Shown here one piece after another: positions 24,713 through 32,536 of a DNA stretch of 36,087 bases; position 1 is the stretch's first letter; every line of letters starts with the position of its first letter. The notes under the pieces were generated by a model. The model was not told the DNA's origin. It searched no databases and saw only the letters and a list, made by a program, of their open reading frames with translations. Location: contig JAIKVL010000019.1 in assembly GCA_024685775.1 (NCBI GenBank), positions 1 to 36,087 of the forward strand. The letters are read 5' to 3'. This DNA comes from Clostridia bacterium (GTDB taxonomy: Bacteria; Bacillota; Clostridia; Christensenellales; CAG-1252). A program made the position numbers and the translations under genes.

Positions 24713-25678
24713 TTACTGCTCCGTGAAAGTCAGGCGGATATCGCCGGTGTCCACGTCCACGTCCACGCGCTTGTCGCCTTGGGTGTAGGAGCGGGGAGAG
24801 GTGCTACCCGTATCCGTCGAAAGGGAGCAGGAATAATCCTCTTTCTTGCCCGCAAGCAGGAGACGGACGTCGCCCGTGTCGCTCTTGACGGTGATGCTCG
24901 GCGAAGTGAGCGCCGCCGTCGCGACGACGTCGCCGGTATCCGTCTTGCAGCTAATCGAAGGCGCGGTCATCACGCCGCTGATCTTAATATCGCCCGTGTC
25001 GGTTTTCAGCGTGATTTTCTTCGCCTCGACCGCCGCCGAGATCGCGATTTTGCCCGTGTCCGTTTCCGCTTTCAATTCGTTCGCGACCGTAAGTTTGCCC
25101 GAAATGCGGACGTCGCCCGTGTCGACCTTGAAAGAAGCGTTTTGCTCCACGGTAATCTCGCCGTTCAGTTTAAGGGAACCCGTGTCCGTTTTCAGATTCA
25201 ATTCGCTGAACGCGCGCGTTTCGGATTCTCTTCCGACAAAGACGTCCCCGGTATCCGTGTCCAAGGAAAGCGCGATCGTCTTGCCCGCGGGAACGGAGAT
25301 CACGAAAGTCTTGCCTTTCCCGAAACTGAGACCCACGCGCCACCAACGGAAGCGGTTGCCGGATAAGGTCAGCGTCCCATCGGTCAAAACGGGATCGTAG
25401 ACCTTGATCTCTCTTCCCTTTTTGTCAAACTTGTCGTAATACAGGATATGGATCTTTTCGTCCTCGGAATACGCGAGGGAAATATCATCGGTGTCCGCGT
25501 TTACGACGATCTTCGAGACGGCGGACGCATCCGCTTCAAAGGTCTTTTCTTCATACGTCACGTTGGAAATTTTGGAAAAATCCCAATCGTTTTTCGCCAT
25601 GGCGACCGCAAAGATGCCGCCGCCGAGAAGAAGCAAGCAAATGCCTAAAATCAACAAAACAAAAATCGCTTTTTTCAT
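24713..25678 (-). CDS. DUF4097 family beta-strand repeat protein, membrane-anchored
   Basis: A 321-residue protein with one N-terminal membrane helix (about residues 4-27) and a long beta-helix-like domain. The domain carries at least eight repeats of TDTGD followed by V or I, spaced by about 18-22 residues (for example KTDTGDIKISG, KVDTGDVRISG, KSDTGDVRLLL). This is the DUF4097 pattern, often annotated as putative adhesin. The Asp-Thr-Gly-Asp turns would stack on one face. It is the last of three genes (padR, DUF1700, this gene), an arrangement common in Firmicutes and linked to cell-envelope stress control, although no function is established. It has a terminator directly after it. Confidence 0.88.
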   Translation of the reverse strand: MKKAIFVLLILGICLLLLGGGIFAVAMAKNDWDFSKISNVTYEEKTFEADASAVSKIVVNADTDDISLAYSEDEKIHILYYDKFDKKGREIKVYDPVLTDGTLTLSGNRFRWWRVGLSFGKGKTFVISVPAGKTIALSLDTDTGDVFVGRESETRAFSELNLKTDTGSLKLNGEITVEQNASFKVDTGDVRISGKLTVANELKAETDTGKIAISAAVEAKKITLKTDTGDIKISGVMTAPSISCKTDTGDVVATAALTSPSITVKSDTGDVRLLLAGKKEDYSCSLSTDTGSTSPRSYTQGDKRVDVDVDTGDIRLTFTEQ

Positions 25679-25681
25679 ACC

Positions 25682-26239
25682 TTACCTCCGAACGAATACC
25701 GCGCTCAAAAGCGATTTGATCGCGGTCGCGACAGCCTTCGTCGCAAGCATAAACCCGACGAAAACCAGAAGCCCGACCCCCGTCCCGGCGAGTCCCATTC
25801 CGACGTACGCGGGGATGATCAACCCCGTCGCGCCGAATAAGAACGGACCGACCGCCGCATAGGCGATGCCGGCGATCGCGACTCCGATCCCGGCGGCGCA
25901 ACACGCCGCAAACGCGACGAGGACGCCGATCGCCGCTCCGAGAAGCGGAAGCGCCAAGATCATACCGACGAGCGCCATGGGCGAAGAACTCGACTTCTTT
26001 TCGGGAAGAGGAGTCTCTTCCTCTTCGAACCCGGAGATCGTCGCGCCGCTCGCTTGCCCGACGCGCCTCGCGCATTCTCTCGGCGAACCGAATTCCGCCG
26101 TGATCTCTTCCTCGCTTTGCCCGCGAGACATTTTTTCATCCTTCATTTCGCGATAGAATTCGATCGTTCTATCGCGTTCTGTCTTCGAGATCGTGGCGAG
26201 TTCCTTTTTGAGCTCGCGTTCCCACGCTTTGTATTTCAT
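25682..26239 (-). CDS. DUF1700 (HAAS-domain) membrane protein
   Basis: A 185-residue protein. The N-terminal 80 residues form the HAAS/DUF1700 helical domain: MKYKAWERELKKELATIS, then EFYREMKDEKMSRGQSEEEITAEFGSPRECA. Three or four hydrophobic helices follow at about residues 85-180. Such proteins are usually encoded next to PadR regulators and DUF4097 proteins, as here, and may pass a membrane signal. The start overlaps the padR stop by one base, and the stop is 3 bp from the next ATG, so all three are one transcript. Confidence 0.88.
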   Translation of the reverse strand: MKYKAWERELKKELATISKTERDRTIEFYREMKDEKMSRGQSEEEITAEFGSPRECARRVGQASGATISGFEEEETPLPEKKSSSSPMALVGMILALPLLGAAIGVLVAFAACCAAGIGVAIAGIAYAAVGPFLFGATGLIIPAYVGMGLAGTGVGLLVFVGFMLATKAVATAIKSLLSAVFVRR

Positions 26240-26550
26240 TATTTCCTCCCCCTTAACAGAAAACTTTTAATCTTTTCGAACTGATCCATCACCTCGATGA
26301 AATCGTCGATCTTCTTTTTGCCCTCTTCCGTGATCGAAAAGTAACGGCGAAGCCTGCCGTTAAACGCGACGGTCTTCGTCTTGACCGCGCCGCCTTTTTC
26401 GAGCCTGCGAAGGATCGGGTACAAGGTCGATTCCGATATGACGACGTGCGGCGCAAGATCGGATATGATCTTGTAGCCGTAAGACGGCTCTTCCTCGATC
26501 GCCGAAAGCACGCATATTTCCAACAGGCCTTTTTTGATTTGTGCGTCCAT
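26239..26550 (-). CDS. PadR family transcriptional regulator
   Basis: A 103-residue PadR-type winged helix of the short subfamily. It opens MDAQIKKGLLEICVLSAI, then EEPSYGYKIISDL, the recognition helix region SESTLYPILRRLEKGGAV, the wing GRLRRYFSITEEG and a C-terminal helix for dimerisation. It is first in the operon with DUF1700 and DUF4097 genes. A 7-bp inverted repeat across its own -10 box suggests autorepression. AGGTG is 5 nt before the ATG. Confidence 0.93.
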   Translation of the reverse strand: MDAQIKKGLLEICVLSAIEEEPSYGYKIISDLAPHVVISESTLYPILRRLEKGGAVKTKTVAFNGRLRRYFSITEEGKKKIDDFIEVMDQFEKIKSFLLRGRK

Positions 26551-26568
26551 CTTTCACCTCATACTGCT

Positions 26569-26608
26569 CTATGCACCATATTGTACAATGCATAGTATTG
26601 CTTGTCAA
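26569..26608 (-). promoter_or_regulatory. padR promoter with palindromic operator
   Basis: On the minus strand TTGACA (26603-26608), 17-bp spacer and TACAAT (26580-26585). The inverted repeat CTATGCA (26589-26595) and TGCATAG (26569-26575), 13 bp apart, flanks the -10 box. This resembles PadR operators, so the PadR product probably binds here. Confidence 0.8.
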
Positions 26609-26683
26609 GAGTTTTAGCGAAAAAATTTTCACCCGATTCACGAGCGTTTCCTTTTATTCTTTGCGCGTTATACGCGCGCATAG

Positions 26684-26715
26684 AAAAAAGATCTCGAACG
26701 GATCGAGACCTTTTT
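26684..26715 (-). terminator. Terminator of the SGNH hydrolase gene
   Basis: TCTCGA/TCGAGA stem (26692-26697 with 26703-26708), flanked by A and T tracts, so a T run follows on the minus strand (and on the plus strand). It lies 14 bp after the stop at 26729. Confidence 0.8.
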
Positions 26716-26728
26716 CGCTTTTTATCCG

Positions 26729-27289
26729 CTATTTCGCGAGCGCGTCCTCAATGACCCGCGCGACCTGCGCCGCGCAGCGCTTTGCGCCGAGCTCGGTCAG
26801 GTGAATCTTATCGTCGCAGATATTGCCGGCAACGTCCTCCGCGACCAACGCGTGTAAATCGTTGATTTGGACGCCGAGCGCTTGCAATTTCGGAACGACG
26901 AGCGCGTTAAAGCGGTCGATGTCCTCGTTTTTATTATATGGATAAGCGGGATTGACGGGCGTCGTCGTCGCGAAGATCACCTTCGGCGTGATTTTAAGAA
27001 GCGCCGTCGCGATGCGAAGGACGTTTTGCGCGTACTCTTCGTCCGTCGAGAAAAGGCTCCCGTCTCCGACGATATTCGCGACGTCCCACAAACCGCAGTT
27101 GAAGTGGATCACGTCGCACCCTTTGAGATCTTCTTTCAAATCGAACAAGAAGCGAAGCAGATTCTTCGCGAACTTGCAATTCTCTTTGGGCTGAAAAACC
27201 GCCGCCTTTCCTTTCAATAGTTTGGGCACGATGCGACCGTACCCGTATAAGCGAATCGAATCTCCCAAAAGCGCCACTTTCTTTTCCAT
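26729..27289 (-). CDS. SGNH/GDSL hydrolase family protein
   Basis: A 186-residue protein without signal peptide. Block I is VALLGDSIR with the nucleophile Ser at residue 11; the middle has VIHFNCGLWD (Gly and Asn oxyanion region); block V is DDKIHLTELG with the catalytic Asp-x-x-His pair. It is a small cytoplasmic esterase or lipase-like hydrolase; the substrate is unknown, with deacylation of sugars or lipids being common in the family. The ATG at 27289 follows AAAGGAGAGA. A TATAAT at 27327-27332 on the minus strand may serve as its -10 box, with no clear -35. It stands alone and ends in a terminator. Confidence 0.87.
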   Translation of the reverse strand: MEKKVALLGDSIRLYGYGRIVPKLLKGKAAVFQPKENCKFAKNLLRFLFDLKEDLKGCDVIHFNCGLWDVANIVGDGSLFSTDEEYAQNVLRIATALLKITPKVIFATTTPVNPAYPYNKNEDIDRFNALVVPKLQALGVQINDLHALVAEDVAGNICDDKIHLTELGAKRCAAQVARVIEDALAK

Positions 27290-27403
27290 CGTTCTCTCCT
27301 TTCGCGCGGCGGACCCGCGTTTTCTTATTATACATCTTCTCCAAAAAGAACGCTCTCTTTTTTCTGAAATTCCGCGGAATTTCTTTTAAATCGCCGCGCC
27401 CTC

Positions 27404-27433
27404 TTGCGCGGGAACGCGCCGAAATGCTATACT
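27404..27433 (+). promoter_or_regulatory. Promoter for the PCC/DUF296 gene
   Basis: TTGCGC (27404-27409), 18-bp spacer and TATACT (27428-27433). The leader to the ATG at 27456 is short and includes GAGG. Confidence 0.55.
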
Positions 27434-27455
27434 GTCGGAAAAAGCGAGGAAATTT

Positions 27456-27878
27456 ATGGAAACGAAAACCTTCGAAAATATCGTCGCCGTCCGACTGGAT
27501 AAAGGCGACGAGATCCTGACCTCTCTTCTCAAAGTCGCGAAAGACGAAAAGATCGCCTTTGCGGCCGTCTCCGGCATCGGCGCGACGGATGATTTCGAGG
27601 TCGGCGTCTTTGATCTCGAAAAGCAAGACTACGTCCGCGCGCGTTACGCGGGCAATCACGAGATCAATTCGCTCGCGGGCAACCTGACGACAAAGGGCGG
27701 CGAGCCTTACGTCCACCTGCATATGACCGCGGCGGGGCCCGGCGGAAAACTCGCAGGCGGTCACTTGCTCCGCGCCGTGATCTCCCTGACTGCCGAGATC
27801 TTCCTCGAAAAGATCGACGGCTCCGCAGGCAGAGCGTTCGACGAATCGCTCAAAATCAATCGGATCAAGTTCGACTGA
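27456..27878 (+). CDS. PCC/PPC-domain (DUF296) DNA-binding-type protein
   Basis: A 140-residue single-domain protein. It shows VRLDKGDEILTSLLKVAKDEKI, the core AAVSGIGATDDFEVGVFDL, and EPYVHLHMTAAGPGGKLAGGHLL, where the His residues form the metal site of bacterial PCC proteins. Plant members carry an AT-hook and bind DNA; bacterial stand-alone members are trimeric and of unknown role. No AT-hook is present here. It has its own promoter and is followed by a strong bidirectional terminator. Confidence 0.9.
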   Translation: METKTFENIVAVRLDKGDEILTSLLKVAKDEKIAFAAVSGIGATDDFEVGVFDLEKQDYVRARYAGNHEINSLAGNLTTKGGEPYVHLHMTAAGPGGKLAGGHLLRAVISLTAEIFLEKIDGSAGRAFDESLKINRIKFD

Positions 27879-27913
27879 ACGAAATCGTTTCCACCCTCTT
27901 ATCCCATTCCGAT

Positions 27914-27944
27914 AAAAAACCCCGACTTGCGGTCGGGGTTTTTT
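27914..27944. terminator. Bidirectional terminator between DUF296 and YjbR-like genes
   Basis: AAAAAACCCCGAC and GTCGGGGTTTTTT, a perfect 13-bp stem with a 5-nt loop. T tracts follow on both strands, ending the convergent transcripts. Confidence 0.93.
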
Positions 27945-27967
27945 CGTTGTTTTTACCGTTTGGTAAT

Positions 27968-29842
27968 TCAGTTAAGGACGGCGTCGTGAGCGGCTCTCAA
28001 AACCTTATCGACCGCATCATCGGGGAAGCTGTCGTCCAAAATAACGCTGTACCAAGGATTGGGAGCTTTCGGGAAGGCGCTCCTCTTTACCGTCGGATGC
28101 GTCTTGGCGAGCTTCTCCGCATAGTCTTCCGGGAGACGGATCAAGAGGACGACCGCGCCGACTTCATAGACGTAGACGAAGCAGGCTTTCTTATCCCCGT
28201 TGATCGCATAGTGCGTGTCCGCGAGAGGCAGACCCGTCCGAGTCCTGTTCCCGCGGCAGTTGAGCTCGACGGCGTCGCCGTAATCCGCCGCCAAATAGCC
28301 GGCGATTCCTTTCTTGGTGCGCTCGACTTTCGTAACGGTCGCTTTCGCCGCAGCCAAGCTTTCCTTCAAAGAAAGTCCTTCCTTGCGCTTGCCGCCGCAA
28401 TAGCCGTAGGCTTCATCCAAAATGCTTTGGATCTCGCTTTCGGGGAAGGTGTCGTCCACGATGACGCTGTACCAAGCGTGTTTCGCTTTCGGGAATGCGC
28501 TTCTCTTGACGAGCTCATGCTTCTCGGCGAGCGCGTTTCCGTACTTCTCATCCAGCTTGACGAGGAGCATCGTCGTCTCACCGACTTCGTAGACGTAGAC
28601 GAAGCAGACGTTTTTATGATTCTCTCGGACGGCGTAGTGCGTGTCCGCGAGGGGCAGCCCCGTCTTCGTCTCGTTTTCGCGCCTGTTGAGTTCGACGCCG
28701 TCGTCATACTTCCCTTTCAGATAGTCCGCGACGTACTGCTTATGGACCTTGCTATGCGAAACCGTCGCCTTCGCGATCGCAAGGTTCTCTTTCAAAGAGA
28801 CGGTATCCTCTTCGTGTTCTTCGAGCTCTTCCTCGGTGACCTCTTCGGCGTCTTCCGCGAACGCTTCGGCGTCCTCTTCGAGATCTTCTTCCGCGATGAG
28901 CTCGTCTTCAAACTCTTCAATCGCTTCTTCCGCCTCGTCGTCGACGATTTCTTCCGCGACTTCTTCCGCAACGGTTGCGACGGGTTCTTCGACGAATTCT
29001 TCGACCTCTTCGATCACGTCGTTCTTCGCTTCGCCTTCCGCGACTCGGATCTCCTCCGCCGCGATGCAAACGAGCGTCTTTTTGAGATCTATTACGCAGC
29101 GTTTCTCATTCAGATATTGCACCGACTGCAAAAGGATCTCGCCACCCTCGCCGAAGAGCGTATAACGATAGACACCCTTGTTCGTAACGTCCAAGACGAA
29201 TTTCGGCTCCGGGAGACTGTCTTCGAGATCCCCGACGCGATTCTCGACGAGCGCGCTTTTCCCGACCTTTCTCAAAACCGCGATCGCATCGCGCGCTTCC
29301 TTTTCGGTCGCGAAAACGCCCATTTCTTTGGAAAGATGGTCGCCCTCGTCATCAAAAAGCACGAAGGTGCATTTGCCTGCGCCGTCCTCGGTGATCCGAT
29401 AGTAGCCGGTTTCTTTCTCGACTTTCTCCGTCTTTTTCACTTCCTTTACGGGAGCGGGCGCGGGCGCTTCTTCTTTTACTTCTTCTTTCTTTTCCTCTTT
29501 GATCTCGACGGGCGCCGCTTTCCCCTTTTTGAGGAACGCGATCAGGAACGCCGAGAACGCCAAAGCCGCCAAGACCAGTCCGATGATCGCGATGACGCAT
29601 TGATGCAGGCAGATCGCGATGATCCCGAACACGAGCACCGCGCCCGACGCGCAAAGCCCCGCCAAGCCGCATCCCCTCTTCTTCTTGGAAACAAGATACC
29701 CGATAAACCAAGCGAGCATCAAGCAGGCAAAAATAAAGAGTACCCAGCCGATGCAGAAGGACTTATGGTTCATTCCCGCATCGCCGCCGATCAAGCTTAA
29801 CATTGCGCCGATCGCCGTCTTATTCGCCATTTGATTTGTCAT
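27968..29842 (-). CDS. Multidomain membrane protein: DUF1508-like pair, acidic linker, two YjbR/MmcQ-like domains
   Basis: A 624-residue protein. Residues 1-105 hold three or four hydrophobic helices, some Cys-rich. Residues 144-190 (GYYRITEDGAGKCTFVLFDD) and 213-262 resemble two DUF1508 (YegP-like) units. Residues 270-350 are a strongly acidic linker rich in Glu, Val and Ala. Residues 352-480 and 490-624 are two tandem copies of one domain with SLKE-LA-AKATV, TGLPLADTHYA, VCFVYVYEVG, RSAFPKA--WYSVI-DD-FP and a final helix. The last part resembles YjbR/MmcQ DNA-binding-like domains. The start at 29842 follows GGAGGG at 7 nt. The domain combination is one I do not know, and the function is unknown. 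It is monocistronic. Confidence 0.75.
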   Translation of the reverse strand: MTNQMANKTAIGAMLSLIGGDAGMNHKSFCIGWVLFIFACLMLAWFIGYLVSKKKRGCGLAGLCASGAVLVFGIIAICLHQCVIAIIGLVLAALAFSAFLIAFLKKGKAAPVEIKEEKKEEVKEEAPAPAPVKEVKKTEKVEKETGYYRITEDGAGKCTFVLFDDEGDHLSKEMGVFATEKEARDAIAVLRKVGKSALVENRVGDLEDSLPEPKFVLDVTNKGVYRYTLFGEGGEILLQSVQYLNEKRCVIDLKKTLVCIAAEEIRVAEGEAKNDVIEEVEEFVEEPVATVAEEVAEEIVDDEAEEAIEEFEDELIAEEDLEEDAEAFAEDAEEVTEEELEEHEEDTVSLKENLAIAKATVSHSKVHKQYVADYLKGKYDDGVELNRRENETKTGLPLADTHYAVRENHKNVCFVYVYEVGETTMLLVKLDEKYGNALAEKHELVKRSAFPKAKHAWYSVIVDDTFPESEIQSILDEAYGYCGGKRKEGLSLKESLAAAKATVTKVERTKKGIAGYLAADYGDAVELNCRGNRTRTGLPLADTHYAINGDKKACFVYVYEVGAVVLLIRLPEDYAEKLAKTHPTVKRSAFPKAPNPWYSVILDDSFPDDAVDKVLRAAHDAVLN

Positions 29843-30042
29843 AAAAATTCCCTCCTTTCTTCGTTTTTCCTTTCTTTTTCCACCCCTTGAAAAGGGTTAT
29901 ATCCGTTTTGATTCGCCGTGCGACCCTCGGGGAAGCGATAGAACTCCGCTTCTTCCCGCGTCGAAGATTCGCCCTTCCGACGAGACTCCGAAAAGCGACG
30001 CGCGATCTGTAAACTTCTTGTCGGGTTTTTCGTCTTGAAAAC

Positions 30043-30051
30043 ATTATAGCA
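30043..30051 (-). promoter_or_regulatory. Extended -10 promoter for the YjbR-like multidomain gene
   Basis: The minus strand reads TGCTATAAT. No clear -35 box is seen. The leader to the ATG at 29842 would be about 195 nt, unusually long, but I found no riboswitch class in it. Confidence 0.5.
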
Positions 30052-30137
30052 CGATTTGTTCTGCAAAAATTACATTTTCTTAAAAATTTTTTTGAATCGA
30101 AAAATTTCGAGGATCGAAATCTCCGAGAATCGGCGAT

Positions 30138-30282
30138 AAAAAAAAAGAAAGGAGGGCTTTGGCGATCCCGTAGGTCGCGCCAAAACCCCGAAAGAAAGGC
30201 GTTTTAAGATCCGCATTTTTCAGCGGATCTTAGCTCGACGGGTTCGCGCCCTGCTGCATAAGCGTTTCCCGCGTCGATCTAC
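30138..30282 (-). ncRNA. Candidate small structured RNA with its own terminator
   Basis: On the minus strand a TATAAT (30289-30294) is followed by three predicted hairpins. The first is TCGACGCGGG (30268-30277) with CCCGTCGA (30235-30242), enclosing CGC/GCG. The second is TAAGATCCGC (30223-30232) with GCGGATCTTA (30205-30214), a perfect 10-bp stem with an 8-nt loop. The third is GGGTTTTGGCG (30178-30188) with CGCCAAAGCCC (30154-30164), followed by TCC and TTTCTTTTTTTTT. This looks like a complete RNA unit of about 145 nt lying between the GH63 terminator and the next gene's promoter. No -35 box is clear and no known family was recognised. It could instead be a leader of the downstream gene. 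Confidence 0.45.
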
Positions 30283-30395
30283 ACCCTCATTATACGAAAC
30301 CAATTATGACAAATTTATTACAAATATTTGCTTTTTCAAAAATATTTCAAAAAAATTTTCGGCGCGTTTGAAAAAATCCCGAAACCCTTTTGCGA

Positions 30396-30430
30396 TAAAA
30401 AACGGACTCCGAATCGCTCGAAGCCCGTTT
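30396..30430 (-). terminator. Terminator of the GH63-type gene
   Basis: AAACGG (30425-30430) and CCGTTT (30400-30405) with further inner pairing (CTTCGA with TCCGAA-like bases), followed on the minus strand by a T6 tract. It is about 77 bp after the stop at 30507. Confidence 0.7.
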
Positions 30431-30506
30431 CCCGTTCGGCGGCGCGCCGCCGCATTTTTTTCTTTCGAAAGATCCCGACCGAAAGCCGCGGAAGACCGCG
30501 CGGGGA

Positions 30507-32198
30507 TCAATAGAATTCTTTCAAAATAAAGAGCAACGTAAAGCAAGACGACCAGTTGAAATCCACGATCGAATGCCACTGCTTGCGCCAATCCGGCACG
30601 CGGGGCTGCTTGCCCTTTCTTTCGCAGCGATAAGGAATCGTTTGATCCAGAGGATCGTAGAACTCGAAGATCGTGCCCGTCTTTTTGTGCCATTTCTTGA
30701 CGGTTTCGAGCGTCTTTACCCTAAGTTCTTCCGCGACGTCGTCGTAGCCGTAATCTTGAAGCCCTTTGATGATGAAATAGTTCAGATTCAGCCAAACGCC
30801 GCCGCGCCACATATCGGTCGAGAAGGCGGGATGATCCTGCGAGATCGAAGCGAGCGGGACGGGCGTCCAAAGCTTGGTCTTGTCAGTCAAAAGCGCGACC
30901 ATCCGTTTCGCTTGCTCCTTTGACGGAATGCCGCAGAAAAGCGGAAGGAAGCTGAGGGGGGACAAAACGCGGGTCAACTCCCCGGAGAGCAATTTGTCGT
31001 AGTAGGTGCCCGTTTCCTCGTCCCAAAGTTCGGCGTTGATCCTATCTTTGATCCGGTCCGCGACGCGTTGCCATTTTTCCGCGCGTTCGGGATCGCCGAG
31101 TTCCGCGAAGATCAAGGAGAGATAATGCGCGTCGTGGACGGCGAAAGCCGAGAAGTCGACGGCGTCCATTTCGTCGTCAAAGTCGAAGCGCGGGCTGTTA
31201 TCGAGCCCCGATTCGCCGCATTTGCAGTTGGGTTGGTCGGGTTCGGTCAGCCATTCGAGCAACCCGTTCCCGTTGTTATCGCGATGCTCCATATCCCAAA
31301 TCAAGTACTTTTCGAGGACATCCGTAAACTCCGCGAGGAAAGCGCGGTCGCCCGTCTTTTTATAGACGGTCCATACGCCCCAAGCCAGCACCTGCGGCTG
31401 CGTTACGTCCGAGCATTGAAACGGAGACATCATATGCGGAATAAAACCGTCGGAATGCGCTTGCGTCAAGACGGCGCGAAGCGCGTCCTTCGCCATCTCG
31501 GGGTTATAGTTCACCATCGCGAGCGCGTGGAACACGCTGTCCCACAGCCACATATGGCGGTGCGGAACGCGGTTCGGCGTCGTCCAGCGGCAGGGGATCG
31601 TCCCTTGCGGGCTGTGGACGTTGACCTTATTGACCGAAAGAGCCTTGTAGTAAAGCTTTTCGTATTTTTTATCTTTGCATTTGGGAAGGTTCGCAAAATA
31701 CGCGTAACGCGCGGTTTTCAAAGCGTCCGGATCCGCCGTTTTGAGCGTTTCGTGAACGCCCGCGCGCGCTCCTTCGATCGAAAACGCGTGATAAATCGCG
31801 ATCTTGTAGCCGCGATCCGTCTTCTCCCAATCGACGCCGATGCGGTCGTAGGTCGTGCAGTAAACGTCGACGTCCCAGGACTTAACGCACTTCAACCCTT
31901 TTTCCCCTTTGAATGTGGGAAGCTCCGGGACGTACCCAATCAAAGCGTCCTCTCCCGCGAAAGTCAGGAAGAACTCCCCTTTCTCGGTCTCCGCGTCGAT
32001 CATATCACCCGTAACGGCTTTGAAGCGCACCCTGCCCGAAAGCGGGAAGGAAACCTTGACCCATTCTTTAAGCTCGAATCGGATCTCGCCCTTTTTCCAT
32101 CTCAGCGTCGCGACGAAATCGTCGTAATAACGCGTCAATCCGTCCAAGCCGGAAAACGCAAATAATTGCCCGTATCCCCAAACGTCGTTCAGTTTCAT
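30507..32198 (-). CDS. Glycoside hydrolase family 63-type (alpha/alpha)6 glucosidase/mannosidase-like enzyme
   Basis: A 563-residue cytoplasmic enzyme without signal peptide. The N-terminal 160 or so residues are a beta-rich domain. The rest is an (alpha/alpha)6 barrel with HRHMWLWDSVFHALAM, FIPHMMSPFQCSDVTQPQ, SGLDNSPRFDFD with the likely acid Asp333, STDMWRGGVWLNLNYFII and TIFEFYDPLD with the likely base Glu512. These match clan GH-G, nearest GH63 bacterial alpha-glucosidases and mannosylglycerate hydrolases, which invert alpha-linked glucosides or mannosides. The substrate cannot be fixed from sequence. AGAGGAGAAAAAA precedes the ATG. A promoter with a palindromic operator lies just upstream, so it is probably induced by a sugar. 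Confidence 0.88.
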   Translation of the reverse strand: MKLNDVWGYGQLFAFSGLDGLTRYYDDFVATLRWKKGEIRFELKEWVKVSFPLSGRVRFKAVTGDMIDAETEKGEFFLTFAGEDALIGYVPELPTFKGEKGLKCVKSWDVDVYCTTYDRIGVDWEKTDRGYKIAIYHAFSIEGARAGVHETLKTADPDALKTARYAYFANLPKCKDKKYEKLYYKALSVNKVNVHSPQGTIPCRWTTPNRVPHRHMWLWDSVFHALAMVNYNPEMAKDALRAVLTQAHSDGFIPHMMSPFQCSDVTQPQVLAWGVWTVYKKTGDRAFLAEFTDVLEKYLIWDMEHRDNNGNGLLEWLTEPDQPNCKCGESGLDNSPRFDFDDEMDAVDFSAFAVHDAHYLSLIFAELGDPERAEKWQRVADRIKDRINAELWDEETGTYYDKLLSGELTRVLSPLSFLPLFCGIPSKEQAKRMVALLTDKTKLWTPVPLASISQDHPAFSTDMWRGGVWLNLNYFIIKGLQDYGYDDVAEELRVKTLETVKKWHKKTGTIFEFYDPLDQTIPYRCERKGKQPRVPDWRKQWHSIVDFNWSSCFTLLFILKEFY

Positions 32199-32231
32199 TT
32201 TTTCTCCTCTGTCGCCGCCACTGTTCTCTGC

Positions 32232-32292
32232 AATTAAAACTTAGTTTTAATTTCGGCAATGACAGTATACTATAAGGACCTTTCGCGCGCAA
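32232..32292 (-). promoter_or_regulatory. Promoter and palindromic operator for the GH63-type gene
   Basis: On the minus strand TTGCGC (32287-32292), 17-bp spacer and TATACT (32264-32269). Just beyond the expected start is a dyad of AATTAAAAC, 3 bp and GTTTTAATT (32232-32252), with perfect 9-bp arms. Its place suits a repressor that blocks initiation or early elongation. No regulator gene is adjacent. Confidence 0.75.
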
Positions 32293-32449
32293 GCGATTTC
32301 GTCGAGATTCATCGGATGACGCCCCGACCCCTCGCCCGCTTCCCCGAATGCTTTTTACGAAACGGAAACGCCCCGAAGCCGCCGTAAAATTCGCGAGGGC
32401 GCGCGACGCGCCGAGCCGACGAGAGCGCGCAAGAAAATCTCTTCGACTG

Positions 32450-32486
32450 AAAAAAAATGAGTCCGATAATCTACCGAACTCATTTT
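32450..32486. terminator. Terminator of the C39/NlpC-like gene
   Basis: AAAATGAGT (32454-32462) and ACTCATTTT (32478-32486), a perfect 9-bp stem with extra pairing in the loop, followed by T8 on the minus strand. It is 50 bp after the stop at 32537. Between it and the GH63 promoter (32293-32449 side excluded) no gene is seen. Confidence 0.85.
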
Positions 32487-32536
32487 CAATCGTTTTATTC
32501 GACGTTTCGGATTTATACCGTCTCCGTCTCTCGGGA

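Noticed and set aside
27947..29800. A 617-codon plus-strand frame opposite the YjbR-like gene
   Set aside because: Phe/Arg/Asp-rich antisense product; no start signal and overlaps the terminator.
29839..30066. Small minus-strand frames in the leader of the YjbR-like gene
   Set aside because: They overlap the promoter, have no ribosome site and show low-complexity Arg/Glu composition.
30437..30452. Perfect palindrome CGGCGGCGCGCCGCCG followed by T7 on the plus strand
   Set aside because: It resembles a plus-strand terminator, but no plus-strand gene lies upstream; kept only as a possible antisense stop.
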